Shown here in pieces: positions 14,859-15,574 of a stretch of 15,574 nucleotides of DNA. The position numbers and the translations under genes are program-made. The notes beneath the pieces were generated by a model that was not told the DNA's origin, did not search any database, and worked only from the letters and a program-made list of their open reading frames with translations. Every line of letters begins with the position of its first letter. The stretch's first letter is position 1. Origin of the DNA: Candidatus Staskawiczbacteria bacterium (lineage in GTDB: Bacteria > Patescibacteriota > Minisyncoccia > Minisyncoccales > Staskawiczbacteraceae); the NCBI GenBank assembly GCA_903850725.1, contig CAINMG010000096.1, positions 1 to 15,574 on the forward strand, given 5' to 3'.

Positions 14859-14886
14859 ATTATACTTTAATTAATTTTTAATGCAA
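14859..14886 (-). promoter_or_regulatory. Promoter of the redox operon
   Basis: On the minus strand TTGCAT (14886-14881), a 16-base spacer and an exact TATAAT (14864-14859). The -35 overlaps the last codons of the phosphoglycerate mutase gene. Same -35 and spacing as the NYN promoter. Confidence 0.6.
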
Positions 14887-15567
14887 CCCCTCAAAATGTT
14901 TTTTACTTTTAAGATCAAAGTTGCTATCAAAATCATATTCTAAAATTCCTGCGAAAGGAAGTTCAACTTGATTAATATTCTCATCAGAAATTTTCTCAAT
15001 ATATTTAACAATTGCTCTTAAGCTATTATGACTTGCTACGATTAGAATATTTTTCTCTAATTTTATGTCTTTTTCAATAAACTTTTTAAAAAAAGGAATT
15101 GTTCTATTATAAACTATTTTCTCTGACTCTCCACCCGGAGGAGCCACATTATAACTTCTACGCCAAAGCTCTACTTTTTCTTTTCCATATTTTGCAATTG
15201 TGTCTATTTTATCAAGTCCTTGAAGCTTGCCGTAGTATCTTTCATTTAAATTTTCTGAGACATAGCAAGGAACATCATTTTCCGATATATCTGTGTGGTT
15301 GCCCCATTTTTGCATTTTACCTTTATCTAAATGGATAAAAAATGGGTATTTGACATCAATTGCTTCAAAAATCCTAGCTACAGTATCTTGATTACGAAAT
15401 AGCGAAGATGTGTAGACAACATCTATTTTATTCTCAAAAACTTGGCCTGCCAAATCAATTGCCTTGCTCGATTCTTTTTTAGCAATTGGACCATCTGTCC
15501 AACCAGCAAATCTATCGTCCTCATTCCACTGTGATTTTAAATGTCGTAATAAAATTAATTTACTCAT
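14878..15567 (-). CDS. gpmA: 2,3-BPG-dependent phosphoglycerate mutase, diverged
   Basis: Interconverts 3- and 2-phosphoglycerate through a phosphohistidine in lower glycolysis. At 229 aa it aligns by eye along most of its length with GpmA: LILLRHLKSQWNEDDRFAGWTD (4-25), LNERYYGKLQGL (107-118), YGKEKVELWRRSYNVAPPGGES and ILIVASHNSLRAIVKYIEKISDE. The catalytic His9, Arg58, Glu109 and His180 are identifiable. Two signature motifs are altered: RHGES reads RHLKS, and AHGNSLR reads ASHNSLR. About 24 extra residues lie between Arg58 and Glu109. The enzyme may be a divergent but active mutase or have drifted to another phosphatase-type role. GAPDH, two steps away in the pathway, is 4 kb downstream, on a separate transcript. 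The ATG lies 7 bases from the window edge. Confidence 0.88.
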   Translation of the reverse strand: MSKLILLRHLKSQWNEDDRFAGWTDGPIAKKESSKAIDLAGQVFENKIDVVYTSSLFRNQDTVARIFEAIDVKYPFFIHLDKGKMQKWGNHTDISENDVPCYVSENLNERYYGKLQGLDKIDTIAKYGKEKVELWRRSYNVAPPGGESEKIVYNRTIPFFKKFIEKDIKLEKNILIVASHNSLRAIVKYIEKISDENINQVELPFAGILEYDFDSNFDLKSKKHFEGLH

Positions 15568-15574
15568 AAGAAAA

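Overview
The window looks like chromosomal DNA of an AT-rich bacterium, probably a Patescibacteria (CPR) member. This is inferred from gene content: an outsized Cys-rich surface protein with PKD, Fn3-like and DUF11-like modules encoded beside a sortase and a CAP protein, a double zinc-ribbon protein of a type I associate with CPR genomes, a monocysteine GILT/DsbA-like thiol protein, and sparse Shine-Dalgarno sites. Every supported gene lies on the minus strand, so the layout below is described from high to low coordinates, the direction of transcription.

Right end (15567-13467): a diverged 2,3-BPG-dependent phosphoglycerate mutase, then a promoter and a two-gene redox unit. That unit holds a membrane-anchored GILT/DsbA-like protein with a CPYG active site and a small CVYC glutaredoxin, and ends in a strong terminator. 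Next come a monocistronic NYN/PIN-like nuclease gene (13406-12909, own promoter and terminator), the 583-aa double zinc-ribbon protein of unknown function (12829-11078), and type I GAPDH (10953-9943). A 74-bp palindromic repeat lies in the short gap upstream of the GAPDH gene. Downstream of GAPDH are an inverted repeat that can fold into a three-way junction, a possible 26-aa very basic peptide and a terminator.

Centre (9694-1129): a near-consensus promoter drives a tight three-gene surface operon: a CAP-domain membrane protein, a sortase, and a 2208-aa secreted Cys-rich modular protein with about 144 cysteines. A short interspersed repeat and a symmetrical terminator follow it. The surface protein would need oxidative folding outside the membrane, which makes the nearby thiol-redox pair suggestive, though they are separate transcripts.

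Left end (1114-1): a patch of clearly higher GC with different signals: a TTGACA promoter, a long structured leader with a tiny uORF, a strong Shine-Dalgarno, an unrecognised 239-aa protein, a translationally coupled 41-aa ORF, and the start of a probable IS30-family transposase running off the window. It reads as acquired accessory DNA.

No tRNA, rRNA or CRISPR array was seen. The most promising undescribed material is the surface operon with its substrate lacking LPXTG, the double zinc-ribbon protein, and the structured leader of the GC-rich gene.
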